Source: an uncultured Propionibacteriaceae bacterium
GTDB taxonomy: Bacteria > Actinomycetota > Actinomycetes > Propionibacteriales > Propionibacteriaceae
Assembly (NCBI GenBank): GCA_937988865.1
Contig: CALKHV010000190.1
Location: 1-8,502, forward strand
Direction of reading: 5' to 3'
DNA: 8,502 nucleotides
In this document: positions 1 to 6,657 of the stretch, one piece after another
Numbering within the stretch: position 1 is the stretch's first letter
Layout of the letters: each line of letters begins with the position of its first letter
The notes under the pieces: generated by a model
The model's database searches: none
Seen by the model: only the letters and a program-made list of their open reading frames with translations
Told to the model about the DNA's origin: nothing
Position numbers and translations under genes: made by a program

Positions 1-836
1 GACGACGTGTCGTCCGTGGTCTGCTTCGACGTGTCGTGAGTGGGTGCTTCCGGGGTGGAGTCCTCGGCGTCCCGCGCCTGGTCGAGCGCCACCTCAGACT
101 TGCGGGCCTTGTCGATCGCGACGGTGACGGCGTACTCCGCGAGGGTCTTCATGCCGTAGGCGCGGGCGGTCGAGTCATGCAACTCGATGAGCTGCCGGCG
201 GATGCGCTCGTTGAACTGGTGGGCGATCTCGCCGGGGGTCGGCATCATCGGACGCCCGATGACCACGTGCACCGGCGGACGCCCGTCGACCGGACGCGCA
301 CGGTTGTGCGGCCACGCGGCGTAGGCGCCGACGATGGCGATCGGGACGACGGGCACGTTGCGCGAGATGCACAACGCCGCCGTGCCGGGCTTGAACGGAC
401 CCATGGCACCGGTCCTGGAGCGCGTCCCCTCGGGGAACAACAGCAACGGGACGCCGTCGGTCAGCAGCTGACCCGCCATGCCCTTGCGGGCGCGCGTCCC
501 CTTGCGGTCGACGGGAAAGGCGTTGAACAACAGCGCTGTCGGCGCGGCCTTCCACCACTTGTCGAAGAAGTAGTCCGCGGCGGCGCCGGCCGCCATGAAC
601 TGGGCCAGTCGACGCGGCATCGCACCGTAGATGAGGGGGGTGTCGAAGTGCGACGAGTGGTTCGCGATCGCCACGAAGGCGCCGTCAAGGTCGTCGAGGA
701 GTTCCTCGCCGTGCACCTGGACGCTGAGCGTCCGCCACACGAACGGCTTCATGACCAGCGCCTGCGCCGCTGTGCGGGCCAGCGAGGTGGTGCGCGAGGT
801 GTAGCGGCCACGGTCCTTCATCGGCGACCGGCTCAC
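1..836 (-). CDS. PlsC-family 1-acyl-sn-glycerol-3-phosphate acyltransferase-like protein, partial (3' end off window)
   Basis: Membrane-associated acyltransferase that probably transfers a fatty acyl group from acyl-CoA or acyl-ACP to lysophosphatidic acid or a similar acceptor. The reading frame is open from 836 to the left edge (about 278 codons, no stop seen), so only the C-terminal end is missing. Motifs visible: NHSSHFD (about residues 59-65, the catalytic HX4D), FNAFPVDRKG (104-113), FPEGTRS (134-140, acceptor-phosphate binding) and VPVVPIAIVGA (161-171). After about residue 245 the protein becomes a Ser/Thr/Asp-rich, probably disordered tail. Start: GTG at 836, whose GTGA overlaps the stop of the upstream SDR gene; GGGAG lies 8 bases before it. 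The in-frame ATG at 821 has no good ribosome site. Family is certain; exact acceptor is inference. Confidence 0.9.
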   Translation of the reverse strand, partial: MSRSPMKDRGRYTSRTTSLARTAAQALVMKPFVWRTLSVQVHGEELLDDLDGAFVAIANHSSHFDTPLIYGAMPRRLAQFMAAGAAADYFFDKWWKAAPTALLFNAFPVDRKGTRARKGMAGQLLTDGVPLLLFPEGTRSRTGAMGPFKPGTAALCISRNVPVVPIAIVGAYAAWPHNRARPVDGRPPVHVVIGRPMMPTPGEIAHQFNERIRRQLIELHDSTARAYGMKTLAEYAVTVAIDKARKSEVALDQARDAEDSTPEAPTHDTSKQTTDDTS

Positions 837-1651
837 GACACCGACTCCCGCTTCCGGTTCGCCTTCGCGGAACCCTTCTGGCGATGGCGCGACGCCATCA
901 GGCGCTTCGAGATCGTGAACATGAGGCTCTGCGGACCATGTTGGGCCACGAAGATCGCCACCTTCCAGCGGACGGTGGGAATGGAGACGGGCTTGCCCTT
1001 CGCTGCGTCCACGAGGCATTCCCGGACGAGTTGGTCGGGGTCGACCCAGACGAAGCCGGGGAGGTTCTTGTTCGAGATGCCGGCGCGCGTGTGGAACTCG
1101 GTCTTCACCCATCCGGGGCAGAGCGCCGTGGCGGTCACGCCGGTGCCGGCGAGTTCGAGGGCGAGGGCCTCGGTGAAGCTCAGCACCCACGCCTTGATGG
1201 CCGAGTAGTTGCCCGAGTTGATCCAGGCGCTGGTCGACGACACGTTGATGATCGCGCCGTGTCCGCGGGCCTTCATGGCTCGTCCAGCGGCAGCGGAGAG
1301 TTGCAGCACCGCCCAGCACATGACATCCATGGCGCGTTCCTGCAGCTCCAGCGTCTCGGCGTCCAGGAGTTTCGCGTGCAGTGCGAAGCCCGCGTTGTTG
1401 ATCACGGTGTCGATCGGACGCGCAGGGTCCTCGATGCGTCCGGCCACGCGGTCGACGTCGGCGCGGATCGCGAGGTCGGCGGTGAGGCACTCCACCTCCA
1501 CCCCGTAGCGGGCGTGCAGGTCGGCGGCGAGGGCGTCCATGCGTGCCGTGTCGCGCGCGACGATCACGAGATCGTCGCCTCTCGCGGCGAGGGCCCTGGC
1601 GAAGGCGTTTCCGATTCCAGCGGTTCCGCCCGTCACCAACGCAGTTGCCAT
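833..1651 (-). CDS. Short-chain dehydrogenase/reductase (SDR), classical type
   Basis: A 272-residue NAD(P)-dependent oxidoreductase with a Rossmann fold. Visible motifs: the cofactor glycine motif TGGTAGIG (residues 7-14), an acidic ADL (58-60), NNAG (85-88), the catalytic region NVSS (136-139) with YSAIK (Tyr149, Lys153), and the PG motif CPGWVKTEF (178-186). The Ser-to-Tyr distance is about three residues shorter than in textbook SDRs, which I recall from other actinobacterial members. The last 25 residues are strongly basic (Arg/Lys-rich), possibly for membrane or polyanion contact. Start: ATG at 1651 puts the glycine motif at the usual distance from the N-terminus; the longer GTG start at 1687 adds an unlikely basic extension. 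The stop overlaps the start of the acyltransferase gene, so the two are probably one operon. Substrate unknown; a lipid-related ketone or alcohol is only a guess from the neighbour. Confidence 0.9.
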   Translation of the reverse strand: MATALVTGGTAGIGNAFARALAARGDDLVIVARDTARMDALAADLHARYGVEVECLTADLAIRADVDRVAGRIEDPARPIDTVINNAGFALHAKLLDAETLELQERAMDVMCWAVLQLSAAAGRAMKARGHGAIINVSSTSAWINSGNYSAIKAWVLSFTEALALELAGTGVTATALCPGWVKTEFHTRAGISNKNLPGFVWVDPDQLVRECLVDAAKGKPVSIPTVRWKVAIFVAQHGPQSLMFTISKRLMASRHRQKGSAKANRKRESVS

Positions 1652-1658
1652 ACGTCCA

Positions 1659-1687
1659 AACTTACGGCAGATCGCGCGCCTTGGCAC
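1659..1687 (-). promoter_or_regulatory. Candidate promoter giving a leaderless SDR-plsC transcript
   Basis: On the minus strand GTGCCA (1687-1682, 4 of 6 matches to TTGACA) is followed after 17 bases by TAAGTT (1664-1659, TANNNT). Seven bases then separate this box from the ATG at 1651, so transcription would begin at or next to the start codon. There is no Shine-Dalgarno sequence before the ATG, consistent with leaderless expression. Short motifs in GC-rich DNA arise by chance, so this is tentative. Confidence 0.3.
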
Positions 1688-1716
1688 ACCGGACGATGCG
1701 AGCGGGGGATGCGTCC

Positions 1717-1733
1717 GACCCCCTTGTGGGGTC
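1717..1733 (-). terminator. Hairpin downstream of ackA (second of two)
   Basis: A 6-bp stem, GACCCC (1717-1722) with GGGGTC (1728-1733), and a 5-base loop. It lies 63 bases past the ackA stop, in the gap before the SDR gene. No U-tract follows, so it is not a canonical intrinsic terminator; it could help Rho-dependent or U-less termination, or protect a 3' end. Confidence 0.25.
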
Positions 1734-1749
1734 CCTACAAAGGCCCCCG

Positions 1750-1767
1750 CGGCACTTTGTCGTGCCG
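1750..1767 (-). terminator. Hairpin downstream of ackA (first of two)
   Basis: A 6-bp perfect stem, CGGCAC (1750-1755) with GTGCCG (1762-1767), and a 6-base loop, about 29 bases after the ackA stop codon. On the minus strand it is followed by a G/C run and then CCTTTG, a very weak T-run. Its place between two transcription units suggests it ends the pta-ackA message, but the lack of a true U-tract keeps confidence low. Confidence 0.35.
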
Positions 1768-1795
1768 GGAGGCGAAGGGCTCGGCAGGGCCAGGG

Positions 1796-2983
1796 TCAGG
1801 AGATGGTCGCGAGGGTCTGGCGGGCCATGGCCAATTCCTCGTTCGTGGGCACCACGAGCACCGTCACGGGGGAGTCGGGCGTCGAGATCACGCGGGGTTC
1901 GCGCGACCGGACGCTGTTGGCCTCCTCGTCGAGCACGAACCCCAGCGGCGCCAGTTTCTCGCACACCAGGCGACGCACGATGGACGCGTTCTCGCCGACA
2001 CCCGCGGTGAAGACCAGTGCGTCCACGCCCCCGAGGTGTGCGATGTAGCTGCCGATGTAGCCGACGAGCCGGTGGACGTACACGGCCATCCCCAGTCTGG
2101 CCCGCTCGTCGCCCTCGTTCATGCGGGCTTCGATGTCGCGCATGTCGGTGTAGCCGGTCAGCCCGAGCATCCCCGACCGCTTGTTGAGCAGGGTGTCGAC
2201 GTCATCCAGACCCATTCCCATTTCCCGCGCCAGGTAGGCGTGGATGCCGGGGTCGATGTCGCCGGAGCGCGTCCCCATCACGAGGCCCTGGAGGGGCGTG
2301 AGGCCCATGGACGTGTCGATCGGACGTCCGCCCTGGACCGCAGAGATGGACGCACCGTTGCCGAGGTGGCAGGTGATCGTGCGCAGGTCGGCGACGTCGC
2401 GTCCCAGCACCTCGGCGGCCTTCTGCGACACGTAGGCGTGGGAGGTGCCGTGGAAGCCGTACTTGCGGATGTGGTGCGCGCGGGCCAGGTCGGTGTCGAT
2501 GGCGTAGGTGCGCGCGGCCTCCGGCAGGTCGGAGAAGAAGGCGGTGTCGAAGATGGCCACGTGGGGCACGTCGGGGAGGATGTGCCGGGCCGCGCGGATG
2601 CCCGAGATGGCCGGGGGGTTGTGCAGCGGGGCGAGGCCCGAGACGTCCTTGATCTTGTCGATGACCACGTCGTCGATCAGCGTCGGACGGTGGAAAGTCT
2701 CACCACCGTGGACGATACGGTGACCGACGGCGATCGCCTGCGAGAGGTCGGGACCGTGCTCGGAGAACATCGCCACGACCGCGGCGATCGCCTCCTCGTG
2801 GTCGGCGAAGTGCTGTTCCCCCGAGAACTTCTCACCCTGGGTCTCGTGCTCGATCGTGCCTGTGCCGGCGTCCCCGATCTTCTGGACGAGGCCGACCGCA
2901 CACACCTGTTCGGTGGTGGCGTCGATCATCTGGTACTTGATCGAGCTCGAACCGCAGTTGAGCAGGAGGATGGGCGTTTTCAT
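1796..2983 (-). CDS. ackA: Acetate kinase
   Basis: Cytosolic ASKHA-fold kinase that interconverts acetyl phosphate + ADP with acetate + ATP; with Pta it forms the acetate overflow/uptake route. At 395 residues it is full length. Visible: NCGSSSIKY (9-17), GHRIVHGG (87-94), APLHNPP (118-124), FDTAFF (145-150), YGFHGTSH (175-182), HLGNGAS (206-212), GTRSGD (237-242), FTAGVGEN (325-332) and TNEE (380-383). Residues matching the Methanosarcina enzyme's active site are all present: Asn9, Arg89, His121, Asp146, His178, Arg239 and Glu382. FDTAFF replaces the commoner FDTAFH, a variation I recall from actinobacterial AckA. Start: ATG at 2983 preceded by GAGGAG (2994-2989) with 5-base spacing, the clearest ribosome site on this strand. 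It follows pta by 79 bases in the same direction, so co-transcription with pta is likely. Confidence 0.98.
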   Translation of the reverse strand: MKTPILLLNCGSSSIKYQMIDATTEQVCAVGLVQKIGDAGTGTIEHETQGEKFSGEQHFADHEEAIAAVVAMFSEHGPDLSQAIAVGHRIVHGGETFHRPTLIDDVVIDKIKDVSGLAPLHNPPAISGIRAARHILPDVPHVAIFDTAFFSDLPEAARTYAIDTDLARAHHIRKYGFHGTSHAYVSQKAAEVLGRDVADLRTITCHLGNGASISAVQGGRPIDTSMGLTPLQGLVMGTRSGDIDPGIHAYLAREMGMGLDDVDTLLNKRSGMLGLTGYTDMRDIEARMNEGDERARLGMAVYVHRLVGYIGSYIAHLGGVDALVFTAGVGENASIVRRLVCEKLAPLGFVLDEEANSVRSREPRVISTPDSPVTVLVVPTNEELAMARQTLATIS

Positions 2984-3062
2984 GGAAGCTCCTCGTCGAG
3001 TCGGTGACGGGTCAAGGCTAGCGTCAGCTCCGGGGACGAAAGGCGGGTCCGGGAGGCGCCCG

Positions 3063-5147
3063 CTACGCCCGCGAGGTCCCCGAGGGTTCGGCCTGGGCCT
3101 GAATGGCCGTGATGGCCACCGTGTTGACGATGTCCTCGACCAGGGCGCCGCGCGACAGGTCGTTGACTGGCTTGTTCAGCCCCTGCAGCACGGGTCCGAC
3201 GGCGACCGCGCCGGAGGTCCGCTGCACGGCCTTGTAGGTGTTGTTCCCCGTGTTGAGGTCGGGGAAGATGAACACCGTCGCCTGCCCGGCCACCTCGGAA
3301 CCCGGCATCTTCTTGCTGCCGACCGTCAGGTCGACGGCGGCGTCGAACTGGATCGGACCGTCGACCTTCAGCTCCGGCATCCGCGCCTTGACGATCTCGG
3401 TCGCCGCGCGCACCTTGTCGACATCCTCACCTGATCCGGAGTCCCCGGTCGAGTACGACAGCATCGCGACCCTCGGCTCGATCCCGAACTTCACGGCCGT
3501 GTCGACCGAACTGATCGCGATGTCGGCCAGCTGCTCGGCCGTCGGGTCAGGGTTGACGGCGCAGTCGGCGTAGACGACGACCCGATCCGGCAGGCACATG
3601 AGGAACGAGCTCGACACGATCGACGTCCCGGGGCGCGTCTTGATGAACTCCAGGCTGGGCCGGATGGTGTTGGCGGTGGTGTTCACAGCGCCCGACACCA
3701 TGCCGTCGGCCATCCCGAAGTGCACCATCATCGTGGCGAAGTAGGACAGGTCCTTGAGTGTCTCGCGCGCCTTCTCCACCGTCATGCCCTTGTGGGACCT
3801 CAGCTTCGTGTACTCGGCAGCGAACTTCTCGACCAGTACGGGGTTCCGGGGTGAGACGATCCTGGCTGCGTTCAGGTCGAGTCCCAGTGCGGACGCCCGG
3901 GCGCCGATCTCGGCGGCGTCCCCGAGCAGGATGATGTCGGCGATCCCCCGACGCAGCAGGATCGCGGCTGACGTGAGGATGCGGTCGTCGCTGGCTTCGG
4001 GGAGCACGATCGTCCGGATGCCCGCCTGGGCCAACTCCTGGAGTTGGTACTGGAACATCAGGGGGGTCCGGAGTTTGCTCGAGACGGAGTCGATGGCCGT
4101 CATGAGGGCCGGGACGTCGATCCGTTCGTCGAAGATGCGCTTGGCCGCGGCCACCTTCTCGGGGGCGTCCTTGCTCATCGCGCCACGCACATTGAAGAGC
4201 TGCTGTGCGGTGTGGTAAGCCCCCAACGGGGCCGTCGCGATGGGCAGGTCGGCATCGACGGACGCGACGAGGCGCTGGACCGTGGCAGGCATCTCGTAGC
4301 CACCGACGAGGATCATGCCGGTCAGCTGGGGGAAGTCAGGCGACTTGTGGGCGAGGATCAGGCCGGGGATGAGGTCGGTGCGGTCACTCGGCGTGATGAG
4401 CGTGGCCCGGGGGACGAGCCGGGCCAGGACGTTCGGAAGGGTCATCGACGTGATGAGGACCTCGCGGCTCTCGCGGTTGAACGACTCCGGCGAGCCCCCC
4501 GTGAATGTGCCGCCGACTGCTTCGACCTGCTGCCGGAAGGTGGGGGAGGACAGGTCCGGATCGTCCGGGAGAGCGGCGACCACGACTCCGGGGATCTCGC
4601 GCAGGAGCGCGTCGGTGGCTTCCACCAGATGGGGATCCACGCGGTTGGCGAAGACCGCCACTGGCACGAGGCCCTTGGAACGGAACATCACGAGGGCGTG
4701 TTCCGCGGCCATCCGCACCCGCTTGGGCGTCCGGTTCTGACCACCGATGACGAGGGCGACCGGTGCGTTGAGGTTGGCGGCGATGGAGGCGTTGAAGGCG
4801 AACTCCGTGGGCGCAGCCACGTCCTGGTAGTCGGACCCCACGATGACGACGACATCCTTGCGGCTCGCGAGGGCGCCGTACCGGTCGATGATCTGCGCGA
4901 GGGCGTCGTCGGGATTGGCGCGCGCTGCCTCGTAGGTGACACCGGCGGCTTCGTCGTAGGCGACGTCGACTCCGGGCTGGCTGATGAGCAGCTCGATGAC
5001 CCGGTCACGCTCGACGCTGGAGTTCACCAGGGGGCGGAAGACGCCGATCGTCCGATTCTCGCGCCGAAGGGCTTCGATGATGCCCAACGCGATGATGGCC
5101 TTGCCGGTCAGTCCTTCGGGGGACGCGATGTAGACGCTTTTGCTCAC
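3063..5147 (-). CDS. pta: Phosphate acetyltransferase (long, multidomain form)
   Basis: Converts acetyl-CoA + phosphate to acetyl phosphate + CoA, reversibly, in the cytosol. The 694-residue product matches the long class. An N-terminal P-loop-like domain related to dethiobiotin synthetase (about 1-200, with SPEGLTGK at 9-16) is followed by a DRTGG-type regulatory domain (about 215-330), then the catalytic PTA domain (about 355-685). Catalytic signatures: LPEASDDR (382-389), HFGMADGMVSGAVNTTANTI (476-495), SYSTGDSGSG (564-573), FPDLNTGN (628-635) and NDLSRGALVEDI (662-673). Ser665, Arg666 and Asp672 fit the Ser309/Arg310/Asp316 of the Methanosarcina enzyme. Start: GTG at 5147 begins MSKSVYIASPEG, the normal family N-terminus; the frame stays open further upstream but would add a basic stretch that overlaps the neighbouring gene. 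No convincing ribosome site precedes the GTG. The order pta then ackA is the usual operon. Confidence 0.97.
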   Translation of the reverse strand: MSKSVYIASPEGLTGKAIIALGIIEALRRENRTIGVFRPLVNSSVERDRVIELLISQPGVDVAYDEAAGVTYEAARANPDDALAQIIDRYGALASRKDVVVIVGSDYQDVAAPTEFAFNASIAANLNAPVALVIGGQNRTPKRVRMAAEHALVMFRSKGLVPVAVFANRVDPHLVEATDALLREIPGVVVAALPDDPDLSSPTFRQQVEAVGGTFTGGSPESFNRESREVLITSMTLPNVLARLVPRATLITPSDRTDLIPGLILAHKSPDFPQLTGMILVGGYEMPATVQRLVASVDADLPIATAPLGAYHTAQQLFNVRGAMSKDAPEKVAAAKRIFDERIDVPALMTAIDSVSSKLRTPLMFQYQLQELAQAGIRTIVLPEASDDRILTSAAILLRRGIADIILLGDAAEIGARASALGLDLNAARIVSPRNPVLVEKFAAEYTKLRSHKGMTVEKARETLKDLSYFATMMVHFGMADGMVSGAVNTTANTIRPSLEFIKTRPGTSIVSSSFLMCLPDRVVVYADCAVNPDPTAEQLADIAISSVDTAVKFGIEPRVAMLSYSTGDSGSGEDVDKVRAATEIVKARMPELKVDGPIQFDAAVDLTVGSKKMPGSEVAGQATVFIFPDLNTGNNTYKAVQRTSGAVAVGPVLQGLNKPVNDLSRGALVEDIVNTVAITAIQAQAEPSGTSRA

Positions 5148-5153
5148 GTTCCG

Positions 5154-5159
5154 AGCGTA
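5154..5159 (-). promoter_or_regulatory. Candidate -10 box for a leaderless pta transcript
   Basis: TACGCT (TANNNT) on the minus strand ends 6 bases before the GTG start of pta, and the GTG lacks a usable Shine-Dalgarno sequence. The best -35-like hexamer, TTGCCA (5187-5182), lies 22 bases away, which is too far for a normal sigma-70-type promoter. The box is therefore suggestive only. Pta might instead be read through from the membrane-protein gene. Confidence 0.25.
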
Positions 5160-5219
5160 GTGCGGTCCGTCCGACCGTGGGTGGCAACCAGGTCTCCGGG
5201 GGATCTCGCATCCGCGGCG

Positions 5220-5246
5220 CCGAGGGTCAGTTGATGCCGCCCTCGG
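5220..5246 (-). repeat. Inverted repeat enclosing the stop codon of the membrane-protein gene
   Basis: CCGAGGG (5220-5226) and CCCTCGG (5240-5246) form a perfect 7-bp stem around a 13-base loop that contains the TGA stop (5229-5227). An alternative, overlapping 8-bp pairing exists between CGCATCCG (5207-5214) and CGGATGCG (5244-5251). No U-tract follows. It could act as a weak terminator, a read-through control between this gene and pta, or an mRNA end stabiliser. Confidence 0.35.
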
Positions 5247-5676
5247 ATGCGTCCGAGGCACGCCGCGCCGCCTCACGGTCGATCAGGTGGCCCACCGCGA
5301 GGCCCTGCAGCAGGCCGAGGACGCCACCGAGCCAGCCGAGCCAGGCGTGGTCGTCCCACAGGCCGACGCCCACGATCGTGAGGATCATCGTGACTCCCCA
5401 CATCACCCAGAACAGGCGTGCCAGCTTCATGAAGGCGCGTGCGGTCGAACGGTGGGTGTTGATGAAGACGCCGAGCCCGACCATGCAGGCGAGGAAGATG
5501 GCAAGACCCAGCGCGACACCGATGCCGAAGGGGAGCAGCGCCAGCAGCATGCCCAGCACGAAACTGGCGACGCCCAACAGCACGTAGTACATCGCGAAGG
5601 CGCGTCCCTGCTTGCGGGCGAGCGCGACGACGGAGGCGCGATCGGCCATCGGGTCGGGACTGGAGTGAGGGGCCAT
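5227..5676 (-). CDS. Small four-helix membrane protein of unknown function
   Basis: I do not recognise a named family. The 149-residue product has a short hydrophilic N-terminus and four hydrophobic segments at about 28-48, 51-72, 88-107 and 111-132. It ends in a charged tail (DREAARR, then Ser/Asp/Glu). Positive charges sit at the N-terminus, in the loop between helices 2 and 3 (NTHRSTARAFMKLAR) and after helix 4, which predicts both ends in the cytoplasm. No cleavable signal peptide and no catalytic motif are visible. Start: ATG at 5676 lies next to a possible promoter with no Shine-Dalgarno site; an internal ATG at 5649 is possible but no better supported. It lies 79 bases upstream of pta in the same direction and may be co-transcribed with it. 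A role in acetate movement would be speculation. GC-rich codon use matches its neighbours. Confidence 0.8.
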   Translation of the reverse strand: MAPHSSPDPMADRASVVALARKQGRAFAMYYVLLGVASFVLGMLLALLPFGIGVALGLAIFLACMVGLGVFINTHRSTARAFMKLARLFWVMWGVTMILTIVGVGLWDDHAWLGWLGGVLGLLQGLAVGHLIDREAARRASDASEGGIN

Positions 5677-5714
5677 GGGGACATCGTGTCAGCCCCGAGA
5701 ACTAGGGTCATCCC
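5677..5714. promoter_or_regulatory. 38-base divergent promoter region between membrane protein and nfo
   Basis: Only 38 bases separate two divergent start codons, so there is no room for two ordinary promoters with leaders. Rightward: TAGGGT (5703-5708, TANNNT) lies 6 bases before the nfo ATG, with GGGACA (5678-5683) 19 bases upstream as a poor -35. Leftward: ATGACC (5711-5706, 4 of 6 to TTGACA), then 17 bases, then CACGAT (5688-5683), then 6 bases to the ATG at 5676. The two promoters would overlap almost entirely, and neither start has a Shine-Dalgarno site. Geometry is seen directly; promoter activity is inferred. Confidence 0.45.
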
Positions 5715-6518
5715 ATGACCAGTGAACTCCTCGCGATGGGTGCCCACGTCGACCAGCGCGACCCACTCGCCGAGGCCGTCGCCCGCCAGGCCCAACTGAG
5801 CCAGTTCTTCCTCGGCGATCCGCAGGGCTGGAAGGGTCCGGTCATCGCCTATGAGGGTGGTGCCGCCCACCTCAAGGCGGACGCCGAGGCTGCGGGCATC
5901 GCGCTGTACGTCCATGCGCCGTACGTGATCAATGTCGCGTCCACCAACAACCGCATCCGCATCCCCAGCCGCAAGCTGCTCCAACAGACGGTGACTGCGG
6001 CGGCATCGATCGGGGCGGCCGGGGTGATCGTGCACGGTGGGCACGTGGGCGCGGGCGAGGATCCCCAGGTCGGCTTCGAGAACTGGCGCAAGGCGATCGA
6101 CGGACTGCACCTCGACTGCCCGATCTTCATCGAGAACACCGCCGGCGGCGCCAATGCGATGGCCCGCCAACTGGAGCGCATCGACCAACTCTGGACCGCG
6201 ATCGCGCCCGCGTCCGATTCTGAACTGGTGGGCTTCTGCCTCGACACCTGCCACGCCCACGCGGGCGGCCAGGAACTGGCCGGCCTCGTCGACAGGATCC
6301 TCGCCATCACCGGACGCATCGACCTCGTGCACGCCAACGATTCCCGGGACGCGTTCGACTCCGGCGCCGACCGGCACGCGAACCTCGGATCCGGTCAGTG
6401 CGACCCCAACGGCCTGGTCGACGTCGTCCGTGAGGCAGCCGTTCCGGTCGTCCTCGAGACGCCCGGGGGATTGACCGGTCACCTCGCCGACCTCCTCTGG
6501 CTGAGGGAGTCCCTGTGA
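5715..6518 (+). CDS. nfo: Deoxyribonuclease IV (endonuclease IV-type AP endonuclease)
   Basis: Metal-dependent TIM-barrel enzyme of base-excision repair that cuts DNA 5' to abasic sites. The 267-residue product carries every metal ligand known from E. coli endonuclease IV in the right order: His67 (HAPY), His107 (VHGGH), Glu140 (IENTAGG), Asp177 and His180 (LDTCHAHAGG), His206 (LVHANDS), Asp219 and His221 (DRHANLGSG), and Glu248 (LETPGG). The N-terminal HVDQRDPLAEA and QFFLGDPQGW (30-39) are also typical of the actinobacterial branch. A sugar isomerase of the same superfamily is therefore unlikely. Start: ATG at 5715, which gives the usual N-terminus a few residues before GAHVDQ; it is probably leaderless. 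It faces away from the membrane-protein gene and is followed after 139 bases by the acyl-CoA synthetase, which has its own ribosome site; no functional link is evident. Confidence 0.95.
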   Translation: MTSELLAMGAHVDQRDPLAEAVARQAQLSQFFLGDPQGWKGPVIAYEGGAAHLKADAEAAGIALYVHAPYVINVASTNNRIRIPSRKLLQQTVTAAASIGAAGVIVHGGHVGAGEDPQVGFENWRKAIDGLHLDCPIFIENTAGGANAMARQLERIDQLWTAIAPASDSELVGFCLDTCHAHAGGQELAGLVDRILAITGRIDLVHANDSRDAFDSGADRHANLGSGQCDPNGLVDVVREAAVPVVLETPGGLTGHLADLLWLRESL

Positions 6519-6647
6519 TCACCACCGACGTGCGCTGACGCGCTGTCGTGTGAAGGCCTCGGCGGCCCGAGCTTCGTCCTGCGAGCCCGATCCTGCGGAG
6601 CCGTGCGCAACAATGGCCCCATCGGCGAGGCACGCCGCCCGTCCCAC

Positions 6648-6653
6648 AAGGAG
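6648..6653 (+). promoter_or_regulatory. Ribosome binding site of the acyl-CoA synthetase gene
   Basis: AAGGAG lies four bases before the ATG at 6658 and decides the start over in-frame upstream codons, which would add a 36-residue low-complexity extension with no family match. The rest of the gap (6519-6657) shows only a weak 5-bp hairpin (6558-6571) and a lone -10-like AACAAT (6609-6614) without a matching -35. Confidence 0.7.
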
Positions 6654-6657
6654 TGCC

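Noticed and set aside
1..38. Direct repeat GACGTGTCGT at 4-13 and 28-37, each part of a small palindrome
   Set aside because: It lies within the acyltransferase coding tail and is explained by repeated Asp-Thr-Ser codons in a low-complexity region. With only two copies and the gene cut by the edge, no separate function can be supported.
36..1208. A 390-codon plus-strand frame at the left edge
   Set aside because: It is antisense to the acyltransferase and SDR genes, both of which show intact catalytic motifs on the minus strand.
884..3007. A 707-codon open frame on the plus strand opposite ackA and the SDR gene
   Set aside because: It is an antisense shadow typical of high-GC coding DNA. 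The translation is low-complexity, rich in Arg/Gly/His/Asp/Val, with no recognisable domain, and it crosses the intergenic region, while the minus-strand frames carry full family motifs.
4044..5234. A 396-codon plus-strand frame opposite pta
   Set aside because: It is a shadow of the pta frame with biased composition and no motif; pta is unambiguous here.
6558..6571. Possible terminator hairpin after nfo (CTCGG/CCGAG)
   Set aside because: Only 5 bp of GC-rich stem with no U-tract; this is expected by chance at this GC content.
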